Assembly: GCA_033344875.1 (NCBI GenBank)
Contig: JAWPMO010000001.1
Location: forward strand, 558,001 to 622,000
Direction: 5' to 3'
Source: Ilumatobacteraceae bacterium
Lineage (GTDB): Bacteria > Actinomycetota > Acidimicrobiia > Acidimicrobiales > Ilumatobacteraceae
DNA: 64,000 nucleotides
The translations under genes were made by a program, and so were the position numbers. Position 1 is the stretch's first letter. Each line of letters starts with the position of its first letter. The notes below the pieces were generated by a model that was not told the origin of the DNA, did not search any database, and saw nothing but the letters and a program-made list of their open reading frames with translations. Of the stretch, positions 47,908 through 60,127 are shown piece by piece.

Positions 47908-47911
<4 letters not shown>

Positions 47912-49197
47912 GCGAACAGATCCTGATCACCGGTGGCACCGTCATCGACCCGACGGGCGAGCGGCACGCCGACGTCCGGATCGCCGACGGACGAGTCGTC
48001 GCGGTGGCCGACCGGCTCGGTCCCGCCGACGGCGATCGTGTCATCGACGCATCGGGATGTGTCGTGAGCCCCGGCTTCGTCGACCTGCACACGCACCTGC
48101 GCGAGCCCGGCAAGGAGGAAGCCGAGACGATCGAGACCGGCTCCCGTGCGGCGGCGAAGGGCGGTTACACCTGCATCGTCGCGATGCCGAACACCGACCC
48201 GACCCAGGACTCGGTCAGCGTCGTCGAGTTCGTCCGCCGGCAGGGCGAGATCGCCGGCCTGTGCGACGTACGTCCGTCGGGGTCGATCACGATCGGCCGG
48301 CGAGGTGAGCAACTGTCGCCGTTGGGCGAACTGGCCGAGGCCGGCGTGCACCTGTTCACCGACGACGGCGACGGTGTACAGGATCCACTCCTGATGCGTC
48401 GTGCGCTCGAGTACGCGGCCGATCTCGGCATCGTGCTCGCCCAGCACTGCGAGGTGAAGCGGCTGACCGAAGGCGCCGTGATGCACGAAGGAGACTGCTG
48501 CTCGACGTTCGGACTGCCCGGCTGGCCCTCGATCGCCGAGGAGATGATGGTCTTCCGCGACATCGAACTCGTCCGCCTCACCGGAGCACCCGTGCACATC
48601 CTGCACCTGTCGACCGCTCGGAGTGTCGATCTGGTGCGGGTGGCGAAGGCCGACGGCCTGCCGGTCACCGCCGAGGCGACGCCGCACCACATCAGCCTCA
48701 CGGACGAACTCCTCGCCGGATACGACTCGATCTACAAGGTCAATCCGCCCCTGCGCACGATGGTCGACGTCGAGGCCGTTCGGGCCGGCGTCGCCGACGG
48801 CACGATCGACGCGATCGCGACCGATCACGCACCGCACGCACCCGAGACCAAGGAACAGCCGCTCGATCACGCGCCCCCCGGCATGCTGGGCCTGGAGACG
48901 GCACTCGGGGTGAGCCTGGCCCATCTCGACATGCCGGTCGCCGCGGTCGTCGCCGCGTTGAGTTGGAAGCCCGCCGCGATCGCCGGCGTCGCCGACGACC
49001 ACGGCCGCCCGATCGCCGAGGGCGAACCCGCCAACATCACCGTCTTCGATCCCGACGAGACCTGGCAGGTGGTGCCCGCCCACCTGGCGAGCAAGAGCCG
49101 AAACACCCCCTTCGTCGGCGTGGAACTCCGCGGGAGGGTTCGCCACACGATCCTGCGCGGACAACTCACCGTCGGGGACGGCACACCGCGTCGATGA
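47908..49197 (+). CDS. pyrC: Dihydroorotase
   Basis: 429 residues, type I class. Zinc ligands in PGFVDLHTHLREPGKEEAETIETGSRAAAKGGYTCIVAMPNTDPTQD (from about residue 53), VLAQHCEV, HILHLST, and ATDHAPHAPETKEQ with the catalytic Asp. It cyclises N-carbamoyl-aspartate to dihydroorotate. It ends the pyrR-pyrB-pyrC run; carA follows after a 112-bp gap with its own promoter and a leader ORF. Confidence 0.95.
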
Positions 49198-49198
49198 A

Positions 49199-49230
49199 GC
49201 ATGACCATGCGATAGGATGCATGACCATGC
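49199..49230. promoter_or_regulatory. Tandem palindromic operator pair around the carA promoter
   Basis: GCATGACCATGC occurs twice (49199-49210 and 49219-49230), each copy a GCATG-AC-CATGC palindrome, starting exactly 20 bp apart, about two helical turns. The second copy extends to 7-bp arms (49217-49232). The -10 candidate TAGGAT (49213-49218) lies between the two, and the predicted transcription start falls inside copy 2. This looks like a two-site operator for a dimeric regulator. Confidence 0.55.
49213..49218 (+). promoter_or_regulatory. -10 hexamer TAGGAT of the carA-carB-pyrD operon
   Basis: TAGGAT ends 8 nt before the ATG at 49227, the spacing seen at the leaderless genes in this window. 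No good -35 is seen, so an activator may be needed. Confidence 0.45.
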
Positions 49231-49313
49231 ATCGAGTCACCGGCCAGCGCCGTCGCGCTGCCGAACGCCCAGCACACGCCCCATCCAACCCCCCGACAGG
49301 AGCAGCAACATGA
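49227..49313 (+). CDS. Candidate arginine-rich leader peptide of carA
   Basis: A 28-codon ORF that begins with the ATG 8 nt after the TAGGAT hexamer and ends in a TGA that overlaps the carA ATG (ATGA). The peptide has five Arg, three of them consecutive (residues 3, 8, 9, 10, 14), then a Pro/Ala-rich tail. The carA ribosome binding site AGGAG lies inside its last codons. Translation of this ORF would cover and couple the carA start. The Arg content suggests response to arginine, the second end product of carbamoyl phosphate. In-frame ATGs further upstream lie before the promoter. Not proven as a gene. Confidence 0.45.
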   Translation: MHRVTGQRRRAAERPAHAPSNPPTGAAT

Positions 49314-50421
49314 CGATCCAGGAGGGCCAGCTGGTCCTGGCCGACGGCAGCGTCTTCGAAGGTGATTTGATCGGTGCGCCGACCAACGGTGGCGTCGCCA
49401 CCGGCGAAGTCGTGTTCAACACGGCGCTGTCCGGTTACCAGGAGATCATCACCGACCCCAGCTATGCCGGGCAGATGATCACGTTCACGTATCCGCACAT
49501 CGGCAACTACGGGGTGAACGCCGTCGACGAGGAGTCCCGCGGCGCGTTCTGTCGCGGCGTGATCGTGCGCGACATGGCGCGCCGTCACAGCAACCATCGT
49601 GCCGAGGGACACCTCGACTCGCTGCTCCACCGGCACGGGATCCCCGGCATCGCCGGCATCGACACGCGCCGTCTGACGCGCATCATCCGCGACACCGGAG
49701 CGATGCCCGGTGCTTTCGGTGACGCGAGCGAGGCCGATCTCCTGGCCGCCGCGGCCGGCGAGCCGGGCACCGACGGCGTCGACCTGGTCGCGCAGGTCAC
49801 CACCGCGGAGGCGTACACGTTCGACGCCGCCGCCGGCGCCCCCGATCGCGTGATCGTGGCGTACGACTTCGGGATCAAGACCAACATCGTCCGGCACCTC
49901 TCGCAGCTCGGGCGGGTCGAGGTCGTCGCCGCATCCACCAGCGCCGCCGACGTCCTGGCGATGTCGCCCGACGGCGTGTTCCTCTCCAACGGCCCCGGCG
50001 ACCCGGCGGTCGTGCAGTACGCCGTCGACGAGATCTCACAGCTCATCGGCAATGTGCCGGTGTTCGGGATCTGTCTGGGGCACCAATTGCTCGGCCGGGC
50101 GCTCGGCGCCGGCACGGTCAAACTCCCGTTCGGTCATCACGGTGCCAATCATCCGGTCAAGAACCTGGTGAACGACACGATCGAGATCACCAGCCAGAAC
50201 CACAACTTCGCCGTCGACGCCGATTCGTTCTCCGGCCTCGGCAAGCAGGTGCGGATGACGCACGTCAACCTCAACGACGGTGTCTGCGAGGGGCTCGAGG
50301 TCGTCGGGGAGCGGTGCTTCAGTGTGCAGCACCATCCGGAGGCCGCACCCGGGCCGCACGACAGCCGCTATCTGTTCACCCAGTTCGACGAACTCATGAC
50401 CACCGGGAAGGTGAGCGCCTG

Positions 50422-50422
<1 letters not shown>
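49310..50422 (+). CDS. carA: Carbamoyl phosphate synthase, small (glutaminase) subunit
   Basis: 370 residues from the ATG at 49310 with AGGAG 7 nt upstream. The N-terminal CPSase domain has [24 protein letters not shown]; the class I glutaminase domain has the nucleophile Cys255 in [11 protein letters not shown] and the HPE dyad in [12 protein letters not shown]. It supplies ammonia to CarB. The stop overlaps the carB ATG by one base. Confidence 0.96.
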
Positions 50423-53681
<3,259 letters not shown>

Positions 53682-53685
<4 letters not shown>

Positions 53686-54593
53686 CCGTCGACACCCGCG
53701 TCACGATCGGTTCGGTCGAACTCCGGCACCCGGTGATGACCGCGTCGGGCACGGCGGGCTACGGCAGCGAGTTCGCCCCGTACTTCGACCTCGCGTCGAT
53801 CGGCGCGGTCGTGACCAAGTCGATCGCGCCGTTCGAGTGGGCCGGCAATCTGGCCCCGCGGGTGCATCCGACGCCGCAGGGCATGATCAACGCGGTCGGC
53901 CTCCAGGGGCCGGGCATCGAGCACTGGTTGACCCATGAGTTGCCGGCGCTGACGGCGACGGGTGCGACGGTCGTGTGCAGCATCTGGGGGCGTTCGGTCG
54001 ACGACTACCGTCGGGCGGCCGAGATGCTCGCGTCAGCGCCGTCGGCGGTCGTCGCGGTCGAGGTCAACCTCTCGTGCCCGAATCTCGAGGGTCGCGGCAG
54101 CATCTTCGCCCACGACGTCGACCTCTCGGCCGAGGTGATCGCCGCCACCGACGCCTGCGGGCGCCCGCGGTGGGCCAAGTTGAGCGCCAACACCGACCGG
54201 ATCGTCGACGTCGCAGGAGCCTGCCACGACGCCGGCGCCGAGGCGGTCACGCTGATCAACACCCTGCTCGGACTCACGTTCGACCCCGAGACGATGCGGC
54301 CGTCGCTCGGTAACGGCGGCGGCGGTCTGTCCGGTCGGGCGATCCATCCCGTCGCCGTCCGAGCCGTCCACGACGTCCGCCGGGCACATCCCGGACTGCC
54401 CATCGTCGGCGTCGGGGGCGTGGCGACCGGCTGGGACGCCGTCGAGATGATGGTCGCCGGCGCCCAGGCGGTGCAGGTCGGGACGGCGAGCTTTGCCGAT
54501 CCTCGGGCATGCGCCCGGATCGCCGAGGAGATGGTGACGTTCGCCACGCGGCGCGGGATTGCACGTCTGGCGGATTGCAACGCGGTAGTTTGA
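53682..54593 (+). CDS. pyrD: Dihydroorotate dehydrogenase, class 1B-like catalytic subunit
   Basis: 303 residues from the ATG overlapping the carB stop. The FMN barrel has [33 protein letters not shown] and [12 protein letters not shown], with catalytic Cys132 as in class 1 enzymes (class 2 uses Ser). [27 protein letters not shown] is the FMN phosphate site. Class 1B enzymes normally need the PyrK FAD/Fe-S subunit; none is adjacent. pyrF, often next in Actinobacteria, is also missing here. Confidence 0.92.
54586..54591 (+). promoter_or_regulatory. -10 hexamer TAGTTT of mihF
   Basis: TAGTTT ends 7 nt before the mihF ATG and overlaps the end of pyrD, so mihF has its own leaderless-type promoter. 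Confidence 0.5.
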
Positions 54594-54598
54594 CCGGC

Positions 54599-54910
54599 AT
54601 GGCAACACCTCCGCAGTTGACACCTGAGCAAAGGACGGCTGCCCTCGCGAAGGCGGCCGAGGCTCGCGCGGCCCGGGCCGACATCAAGGCACGACTGAAG
54701 ATGGGTTCGATGAGCCTCCAGGAGGCGCTCGACTCCGACGATCCGAACGTCGGCAAACTCAAGGTCGTCTCGATGCTCGAATCGCTGCCGGGCGTCGGCA
54801 AGGTCAAGGCGCGTCGCGTGATGGACGACGTCGGTATCGCCGACAACCGTCGCGTGCAGGGTCTCGGCGCACAGCAACGCGCTTCCTTGCTGAACCAGCT
54901 TGGCTCGTGA
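54599..54910 (+). CDS. mihF: Integration host factor, actinobacterial type (mIHF)
   Basis: 103 residues from the ATG at 54599. The conserved core LKVVSMLESLPGVGKVKARRVMDDVGIADNRRVQGLG carries a helix-two-turns-helix S13-like DNA-binding unit. This nucleoid protein bends DNA and is essential in mycobacteria; it is unrelated to proteobacterial IHF and marks the genome as actinobacterial. It overlaps gmk by 11 nt. Confidence 0.94.
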   Translation: MATPPQLTPEQRTAALAKAAEARAARADIKARLKMGSMSLQEALDSDDPNVGKLKVVSMLESLPGVGKVKARRVMDDVGIADNRRVQGLGAQQRASLLNQLGS

Positions 54911-55469
54911 ACGTCTGATCATCGTCGTCTCCGGCCCCGGAGGCGTGGGCAAGGGCACGATCGTCGATGCCCTCGTCCGGCGCGACCCCGGTCTGTGGCT
55001 GAGCCGGTCGTGGACGACCCGCGAGCGCCGTCAGGGCGAGGACGAGGACGCCTACGTCTTCGTGACGTCCGAGGAGTTCGAGAAGCACATCACCGACGGC
55101 GGGTTCCTCGAGTGGACCGAGTTCCTCGGCAACTACTACGGCACGCCGCGACCCGACCACCTCGAGGGCGACAACGACATCGTGCTCGAGATCGAGCTCG
55201 ACGGTGCCCAGCAGGTCAAGCGCCAGTACCCCGAAGCGATCCTGATCTTCGTGCTGCCGCCGTCGCGCGAAGAACAGGAGCGCCGCCTCCGCGGCCGCGG
55301 CGACCCGGGCGACAAGGTGCAGGCCCGGCTCCGCAAGGCCGAGATCGAGGAGCCGGTCGGGCGCGAACAGGCCGACCATCTCGTCGTCAACGACGAACTC
55401 GACCGGACCGTCGACGAGATGATGGCCATCATCGAGCGCGAACGCGGCCGGTCGGGTATCTCCCGGTAA
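54900..55469 (+). CDS. gmk: Guanylate kinase
   Basis: 189 residues from a TTG inside the end of mihF; no ATG or GTG gives a complete P-loop. VVSGPGGVGKGTIVDAL is the P-loop; SRSWTTRERRQGEDEDAYVFVTSEEFE and LEWTEFLGNYYGTPRP bind GMP. It phosphorylates GMP to GDP. Its TAA stop doubles as the first half of the rpoZ -10 hexamer. Confidence 0.93.
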   Translation: MARERLIIVVSGPGGVGKGTIVDALVRRDPGLWLSRSWTTRERRQGEDEDAYVFVTSEEFEKHITDGGFLEWTEFLGNYYGTPRPDHLEGDNDIVLEIELDGAQQVKRQYPEAILIFVLPPSREEQERRLRGRGDPGDKVQARLRKAEIEEPVGREQADHLVVNDELDRTVDEMMAIIERERGRSGISR

Positions 55470-55472
55470 GCT
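55467..55472 (+). promoter_or_regulatory. -10 hexamer TAAGCT of rpoZ
   Basis: TAAGCT begins on the gmk stop codon. The predicted leader of about 35 nt carries a GAGGAG ribosome binding site before the rpoZ ATG at 55511. Confidence 0.4.
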
Positions 55473-55510
55473 TGTCGGGCTGCAATTCGCACCCACTGAG
55501 GAGCTGGTCC

Positions 55511-55813
55511 ATGGCAAACAGCCACGAAACGATGATGACGCCCGCGATCGAGGGTTTGCTCGACCGCGTCGACTCCAAGTTCAGCTTGGTCACCCTCGCT
55601 GCACGTCGGGCGCGCAACATCAATTCGTACTTCAACCAGCTCGGTGACGGCCTCGGCCACATGATCCCGCCGCAGGTGTCCTCCACGGCCCGTAAGCCGC
55701 TCAGCATCGCGTTCGAAGAGATCTCGGTCGACAAGATCGTCCAGACCGACGCCCCCGAGCCGGTCGAGCCCGAGCTCGACCTCCCCGAGGGCGACCTCGA
55801 CACCGACGCCTGA
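55511..55813 (+). CDS. rpoZ: RNA polymerase omega subunit
   Basis: 100 residues from the ATG at 55511. The core PAIEGLLDRVDSKFSLVTLAARRARNINSYF and ARKPLSIAFEEISVDKI matches RpoZ; the C-terminus is acidic. It helps assemble and stabilise RNA polymerase. The order gmk-rpoZ-coaBC-metK is conserved in Actinobacteria. Confidence 0.95.
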   Translation: MANSHETMMTPAIEGLLDRVDSKFSLVTLAARRARNINSYFNQLGDGLGHMIPPQVSSTARKPLSIAFEEISVDKIVQTDAPEPVEPELDLPEGDLDTDA

Positions 55814-55874
55814 CATGTCCGGGCTCCGGCTCACGGCTCCATCGACCGCCCGCATCGCGACAGCGGGCTGAGTC

Positions 55875-57071
55875 GTGCTCGCCGGCAAGCGAATCGTCCT
55901 CGGTGTCACCGGGGGGATCGCGGCGTACAAGGCCGTCGAGGTCAGCCGCCGTCTGGTCGACGCCGGCGCTCACGTGGTCCCGGTGATGACCGAGGGGGCC
56001 GAGCGGTTCCTCGGGCCGACGACGCTGTCGGCACTCGCCAGTGAGCCCGTCAAGACACGGTTGTGGGACGACCCCGAGACGCCGATCCCGCACACGAAGT
56101 TGGGCCAGGGTGCCGATCTGATCCTGGTCGCACCGGCGACCGCGCGCCTGATCGCCGCGCTGCGGATGGGGCTGTCGACCGATCTGCTCACCAATGTCCT
56201 GCTGGCCACCCGTGCGCCGGTGATGATCTGCCCGGCGATGCACACCGAGATGTGGGAGCACCCCGCCGTCGTCGACAACATCGCGACCCTGCGCGAGCGC
56301 GGCGTGCACATCGTCGATCCCGAGGCCGGTCGCCTGGCGGGCGGCGACGTCGGTGCGGGTCGTCTGGCGTCGCCCGAGTCGATCGTCTCGGCGGTCGAGC
56401 AGCTCTTCACCCCGCGCGACCTGGCCGGGGTCGACCTGGTGGTCAGCGCAGGCGGCACTCGCGAACCGATCGACGCCGTGCGCGTCATCGCCAATCGCAG
56501 TTCCGGCAAGCAGGGGTACGCGATCGCGGCCGAGGCGGCCCTGCGCGGCGCCAACGTGACGATCGTGTCGACGGTCGATCTGCCGGTGCCGCACGGTGCC
56601 GAGATCGTTCCGGTCGACACCGCAGCCGACATGGAAGCGGCGATGCAGCGCCTCGCCCCCACGAGCGATGTGGTGATCATGGCCGCCGCGGTCGCCGACT
56701 TCCGACCCAAGGTCGCAGCACCCAACAAGCTCAAGAAGCACGACGGCGTGCCCGAGATCGTCCTCGAACCGACACCCGACATCCTGGCGGGGCTCGGCGC
56801 CGCCAAGCCCGCCGGCCAGGTGCTGGTCGGCTTCGCCGCCGAGACCGACGACCTGGTCGCCAACGCCGAGCGCAAACTGGCCGCCAAACATCTCGACCTC
56901 ATCGTCGCCAACGATGTCGGGGCCCCGTCCACGGGCTTTCGGCACGACACGAACGCCGTCACGATCCTGGCGCCCGGTGCCGAGCCGCACGTGGTTCCAC
57001 TGGCCGACAAACGTACGATTGCGGCGTCGGTGATCGACCGAATCGTGTCGATCCGTGATGCAGCCGGCTGA
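55875..57071 (+). CDS. coaBC: Bifunctional phosphopantothenoylcysteine decarboxylase / phosphopantothenate-cysteine ligase
   Basis: 398 residues, GTG start. The N-terminal CoaC flavoprotein has [15 protein letters not shown] and [18 protein letters not shown] with PAMHTEMW; the C-terminal CoaB has [29 protein letters not shown] and AAVADFRP, where CTP is used. It performs two steps of coenzyme A synthesis. Confidence 0.95.
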   Translation: MLAGKRIVLGVTGGIAAYKAVEVSRRLVDAGAHVVPVMTEGAERFLGPTTLSALASEPVKTRLWDDPETPIPHTKLGQGADLILVAPATARLIAALRMGLSTDLLTNVLLATRAPVMICPAMHTEMWEHPAVVDNIATLRERGVHIVDPEAGRLAGGDVGAGRLASPESIVSAVEQLFTPRDLAGVDLVVSAGGTREPIDAVRVIANRSSGKQGYAIAAEAALRGANVTIVSTVDLPVPHGAEIVPVDTAADMEAAMQRLAPTSDVVIMAAAVADFRPKVAAPNKLKKHDGVPEIVLEPTPDILAGLGAAKPAGQVLVGFAAETDDLVANAERKLAAKHLDLIVANDVGAPSTGFRHDTNAVTILAPGAEPHVVPLADKRTIAASVIDRIVSIRDAAG

Positions 57072-57163
57072 ATCTGCCACGCTGCCAACCCATCTCCGTG
57101 TCGGCGTCGCTGTCGCCCACCGACACATCAACCCAGCATCGACAGCAGAACCGAGGAGGAGCC

Positions 57164-58351
57164 GTGGCTCGTTGGACATTCAGTTCCGAGAGTGTGACCG
57201 AAGGTCACCCGGACAAGATGGCAGATCAGATCAGTGATGCGGTACTCGACGCCATTCTGACCGAGGATCCCGACGGTCGCGTCGCCTGCGAGACCATGGT
57301 CACGACCGGGCTGTGCGTGATCGCCGGCGAGATCAGCACGACCGCCTACGTCGAGATCCCTCGGATCGCTCGCGAGACGATCAACGGCATCGGCTACGAC
57401 AACGCCCTCTACGGCTTCGACGGGAACACCTGTGGCGTGATCGTCTCGATCGACGAGCAGAGCCCCGACATCGCGCAGGGCGTCGACTCGTCCGAAGAGC
57501 TGCGCGCCGGGCAGGCCGGCGAAGACGTCATCAACGCCCAGGGCGCCGGCGACCAGGGCATGATGTTCGGGTACGCCTGCAACGAGACACCCGACCTCAT
57601 GCCGCTGCCGATCTGGACGGCTCACCGTCTGGCCGAACGGCTGGCCGAGGTCCGCAAGTCGGGTCAGCTCCCGTACCTGCGTCCCGACGGCAAGACCCAG
57701 GTCACCTACGAGTACGAGGACGGCCGCCCGATCGGCATCAGGAGCGTGCTGATCTCCACCCAGCACCAGGACGGCATCGATCGCGACAGCGTCATCCGTC
57801 CCGACCTCATCGAGCAGGTGATCCGACCCACGATCCCCGAGCAGTACGCCGACGACGACTACGACGTGTTCGTCAACCCGACCGGCACGTTCGTGCTCGG
57901 CGGCCCCCACGGCGATTGTGGCCTGACGGGTCGCAAGATCATCGTCGACACCTACGGCGGCATGGGCCGCCACGGTGGCGGCGCCTTCTCGGGCAAGGAT
58001 CCGTCGAAGGTCGACCGCTCCGCCGCGTACGCCACCCGATGGGTCGCGAAGCACGTCGTCGCGAGCGGTGCCGCCGACCGGTGTGAACTGCAGGTCGCGT
58101 ACGCGATCGGCATGGCCCAGCCGCTCAGCATCCACGTGACCACGTTCGGTACCAACCACGTCGACGACGCCACGATCGAAGCAGCGGTCCGCGAGGTCTT
58201 CGACCTCCGCCCCGGTGCGATCGTCCGGGATCTCGACCTGAAGAAGCCGGGCTACCAGCGTTCGGCCGCGTACGGACACTTCGGTCGCTCGGGCTTCACC
58301 TGGGAAGACACCAACCGCCTCGACGACTTCAAGGCTGCCGTCGGCCTCTGA
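57164..58351 (+). CDS. metK: S-adenosylmethionine synthetase
   Basis: 395 residues from the GTG at 57164, chosen for the GAGGAGG just upstream and the conserved [27 protein letters not shown] start. [16 protein letters not shown], the P-loop-like [26 protein letters not shown] and [17 protein letters not shown] are family signatures. The 92-bp gap after coaBC shows no riboswitch I can recognise. Confidence 0.96.
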   Translation: MARWTFSSESVTEGHPDKMADQISDAVLDAILTEDPDGRVACETMVTTGLCVIAGEISTTAYVEIPRIARETINGIGYDNALYGFDGNTCGVIVSIDEQSPDIAQGVDSSEELRAGQAGEDVINAQGAGDQGMMFGYACNETPDLMPLPIWTAHRLAERLAEVRKSGQLPYLRPDGKTQVTYEYEDGRPIGIRSVLISTQHQDGIDRDSVIRPDLIEQVIRPTIPEQYADDDYDVFVNPTGTFVLGGPHGDCGLTGRKIIVDTYGGMGRHGGGAFSGKDPSKVDRSAAYATRWVAKHVVASGAADRCELQVAYAIGMAQPLSIHVTTFGTNHVDDATIEAAVREVFDLRPGAIVRDLDLKKPGYQRSAAYGHFGRSGFTWEDTNRLDDFKAAVGL

Positions 58352-58367
58352 GCTGCGACGAGGCACG

Positions 58368-60089
58368 GTGACCGTCGCCAGGGTGCTCCCCAACGTCACC
58401 GGACTCGACAAACAGTTCGACTACCTCGTCCCGGCCGCGCTCGTCGGCGATGTCCACGTGGGCTCGCTGGTTCGCGTCGAACTCCATGGGCGTCGCATCG
58501 GCGGATGGGTGGTCGCGCTCGACCCTCCCGATGCGCTGGCGGTCGACGAACTCAAGGAGATCGCCAAGATCACCGGTCATGGCCCGTCCGAGGACGTGGT
58601 CGAGCTGTCCGAGTGGGCGTCGGTGCGGTGGGCGGCACGGCGGCGCCGGTTCCTGATCGCGGCATCCCCGGAACGGGCGGTCCCGCGGATCCCTGCGGAG
58701 CGACGGTCCGGCACGGTGGTCGAACCGCGGTCGCCGGCATCGACCGCGATCCTCGAATCGGGCGGGGGAGTACTCCGGCTCCCTCCGGCCAGCGATCCGA
58801 TGCCGGCGGTGCTGAGCGCGGCGGCGATCGGGCCGACCTTGGTGATCGTCGCCGCGGTGGACCAGGCGATGCTGCTCGGCGCCCGCCTGCGCCGCTCGGG
58901 GCTCGTCGTCGCAGTGATGCCGAAGGAGTGGCCCGCGGCGGCGGGTGGGGTCGACGTGGTGATCGGTGCCCGTGCGGCCGCCTGGGCACCCTGCCCCGGC
59001 CTCCGCTGCGTCGTCGTGCTCGACGAGCACGACGAGACGCTCCAAGAGGAAGGCTCGCCGACGTGGCACGCGCGTGACGTGCTGATCGAACGGGCCCGTC
59101 GTGTCGACGCGGCGGTCCTGCTCGTGTCGCCGGCCCCGACGCTGACCGCGCTCGAATGGGGGCCGCTGACCAAGCCGCCGATCGACCGTGAGCGTGCGGG
59201 TTGGCCGATCGTGGACGTGATCGACCGGACCGATGACGAGCCGTGGAAACGTTCGCTCGTGACGTCCGACCTCATCCGTCACCTGCGCGACCCGGAGCGG
59301 ACCGTGGTGTGCATCAGCAACACCACGGGTCGTGCTCGCCTGTTGGCCTGCCGACAGTGCCGTGAACTCACTCGCTGCGAGCGGTGTGATGCCGCCGTCA
59401 TCCTCGACGACGACGGCGATCTCGCATGTCTGCGCTGCGGCACCGTGCGTCCACCCGTCTGTCTCGTGTGCGGTGCGGGGCGGTTCGCGAACCTCCGCCC
59501 GGGTGTCACCCGTCTGCGCGAAGAGCTCGAGGCCGCGGCGAACCGTCCGGCGGTGCTGGTCACCGGAGCCGACACCGAACGTCCGGCGCCTGCCGGGGTG
59601 TACGTCGGGACGGAGGCGGCCCTGCATCGGGTCGATCATGCCGACACCGTGGCGTTCCTCGACTTCGACCGGGAAGTGCTCGCCCCCCGGTACCGCGCCG
59701 CGGAGCAGGCGATGGCGTTGCTGGTTCGGGCCGCCCGCCTGGTCGGCCCCAGATCACGGGGCGGACGCATCCTGATCCAGACCTTTCAGGCCGACAACGA
59801 GGTCATCCGAGCGGCACTGCACGCCGATCCGGGCCGGATCGTCGACGGTGAACGTGAGCGTCGCCGCATGCTCGGGCTCCCTCCGTTCGGCGCGCTGGCG
59901 GAGATCAGCGGTGCCGGGAGCGACGAGTTCGTGGCGTCGATGCCACCGACCGTCGGCGTGGAGATCGTCGGCGGCGACGGTGAGTACGTCGCCCGTGCCG
60001 ATGACTGGATGGTGCTCGGTCGAACGATCGCGGCGGGTACCCGGCCCGCCGGCGCCCGTCTGCGGATCGCGGTCGACCCGAGCCGCTGA
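58368..60089 (+). CDS. priA: Primosomal protein N' (PriA), helicase-deficient actinobacterial form
   Basis: 573 residues, GTG start 16 bp after metK. The N-terminal 3'BD domain (VARVLPNVTGLDKQFDYLVP) and the zinc-binding cysteines (C328xxC331, CERC, CLRC, C365xxC368) are present. The Walker A region is absent: the equivalent stretch reads LSAAAIGPTLVIVAA with no GKT, though an LDEHDE remnant of the DEAH box remains. Actinobacterial PriA proteins are known to lack helicase motifs, so this one should load the replisome without unwinding DNA. Confidence 0.9.
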   Translation: MTVARVLPNVTGLDKQFDYLVPAALVGDVHVGSLVRVELHGRRIGGWVVALDPPDALAVDELKEIAKITGHGPSEDVVELSEWASVRWAARRRRFLIAASPERAVPRIPAERRSGTVVEPRSPASTAILESGGGVLRLPPASDPMPAVLSAAAIGPTLVIVAAVDQAMLLGARLRRSGLVVAVMPKEWPAAAGGVDVVIGARAAAWAPCPGLRCVVVLDEHDETLQEEGSPTWHARDVLIERARRVDAAVLLVSPAPTLTALEWGPLTKPPIDRERAGWPIVDVIDRTDDEPWKRSLVTSDLIRHLRDPERTVVCISNTTGRARLLACRQCRELTRCERCDAAVILDDDGDLACLRCGTVRPPVCLVCGAGRFANLRPGVTRLREELEAAANRPAVLVTGADTERPAPAGVYVGTEAALHRVDHADTVAFLDFDREVLAPRYRAAEQAMALLVRAARLVGPRSRGGRILIQTFQADNEVIRAALHADPGRIVDGERERRRMLGLPPFGALAEISGAGSDEFVASMPPTVGVEIVGGDGEYVARADDWMVLGRTIAAGTRPAGARLRIAVDPSR

Positions 60090-60095
60090 CAATGG

Positions 60096-60127
60096 CCGGT
60101 CAGCCGGTCAGCCGGTCAGCCAGTCAG
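60096..60127. repeat. Four tandem copies of an 8-bp unit between convergent genes
   Basis: CCGGTCAG occurs three times in a row and a fourth time as CCAGTCAG. It covers the gap between priA and the surface protein gene and includes the latter's stop codon, so slippage could alter its C-terminal tail. Confidence 0.7.

Noticed and set aside
57072-57163. SAM riboswitch upstream of metK
   Set aside because: The 92-bp gap shows no paired helices or conserved core that I can match to known SAM riboswitch classes.
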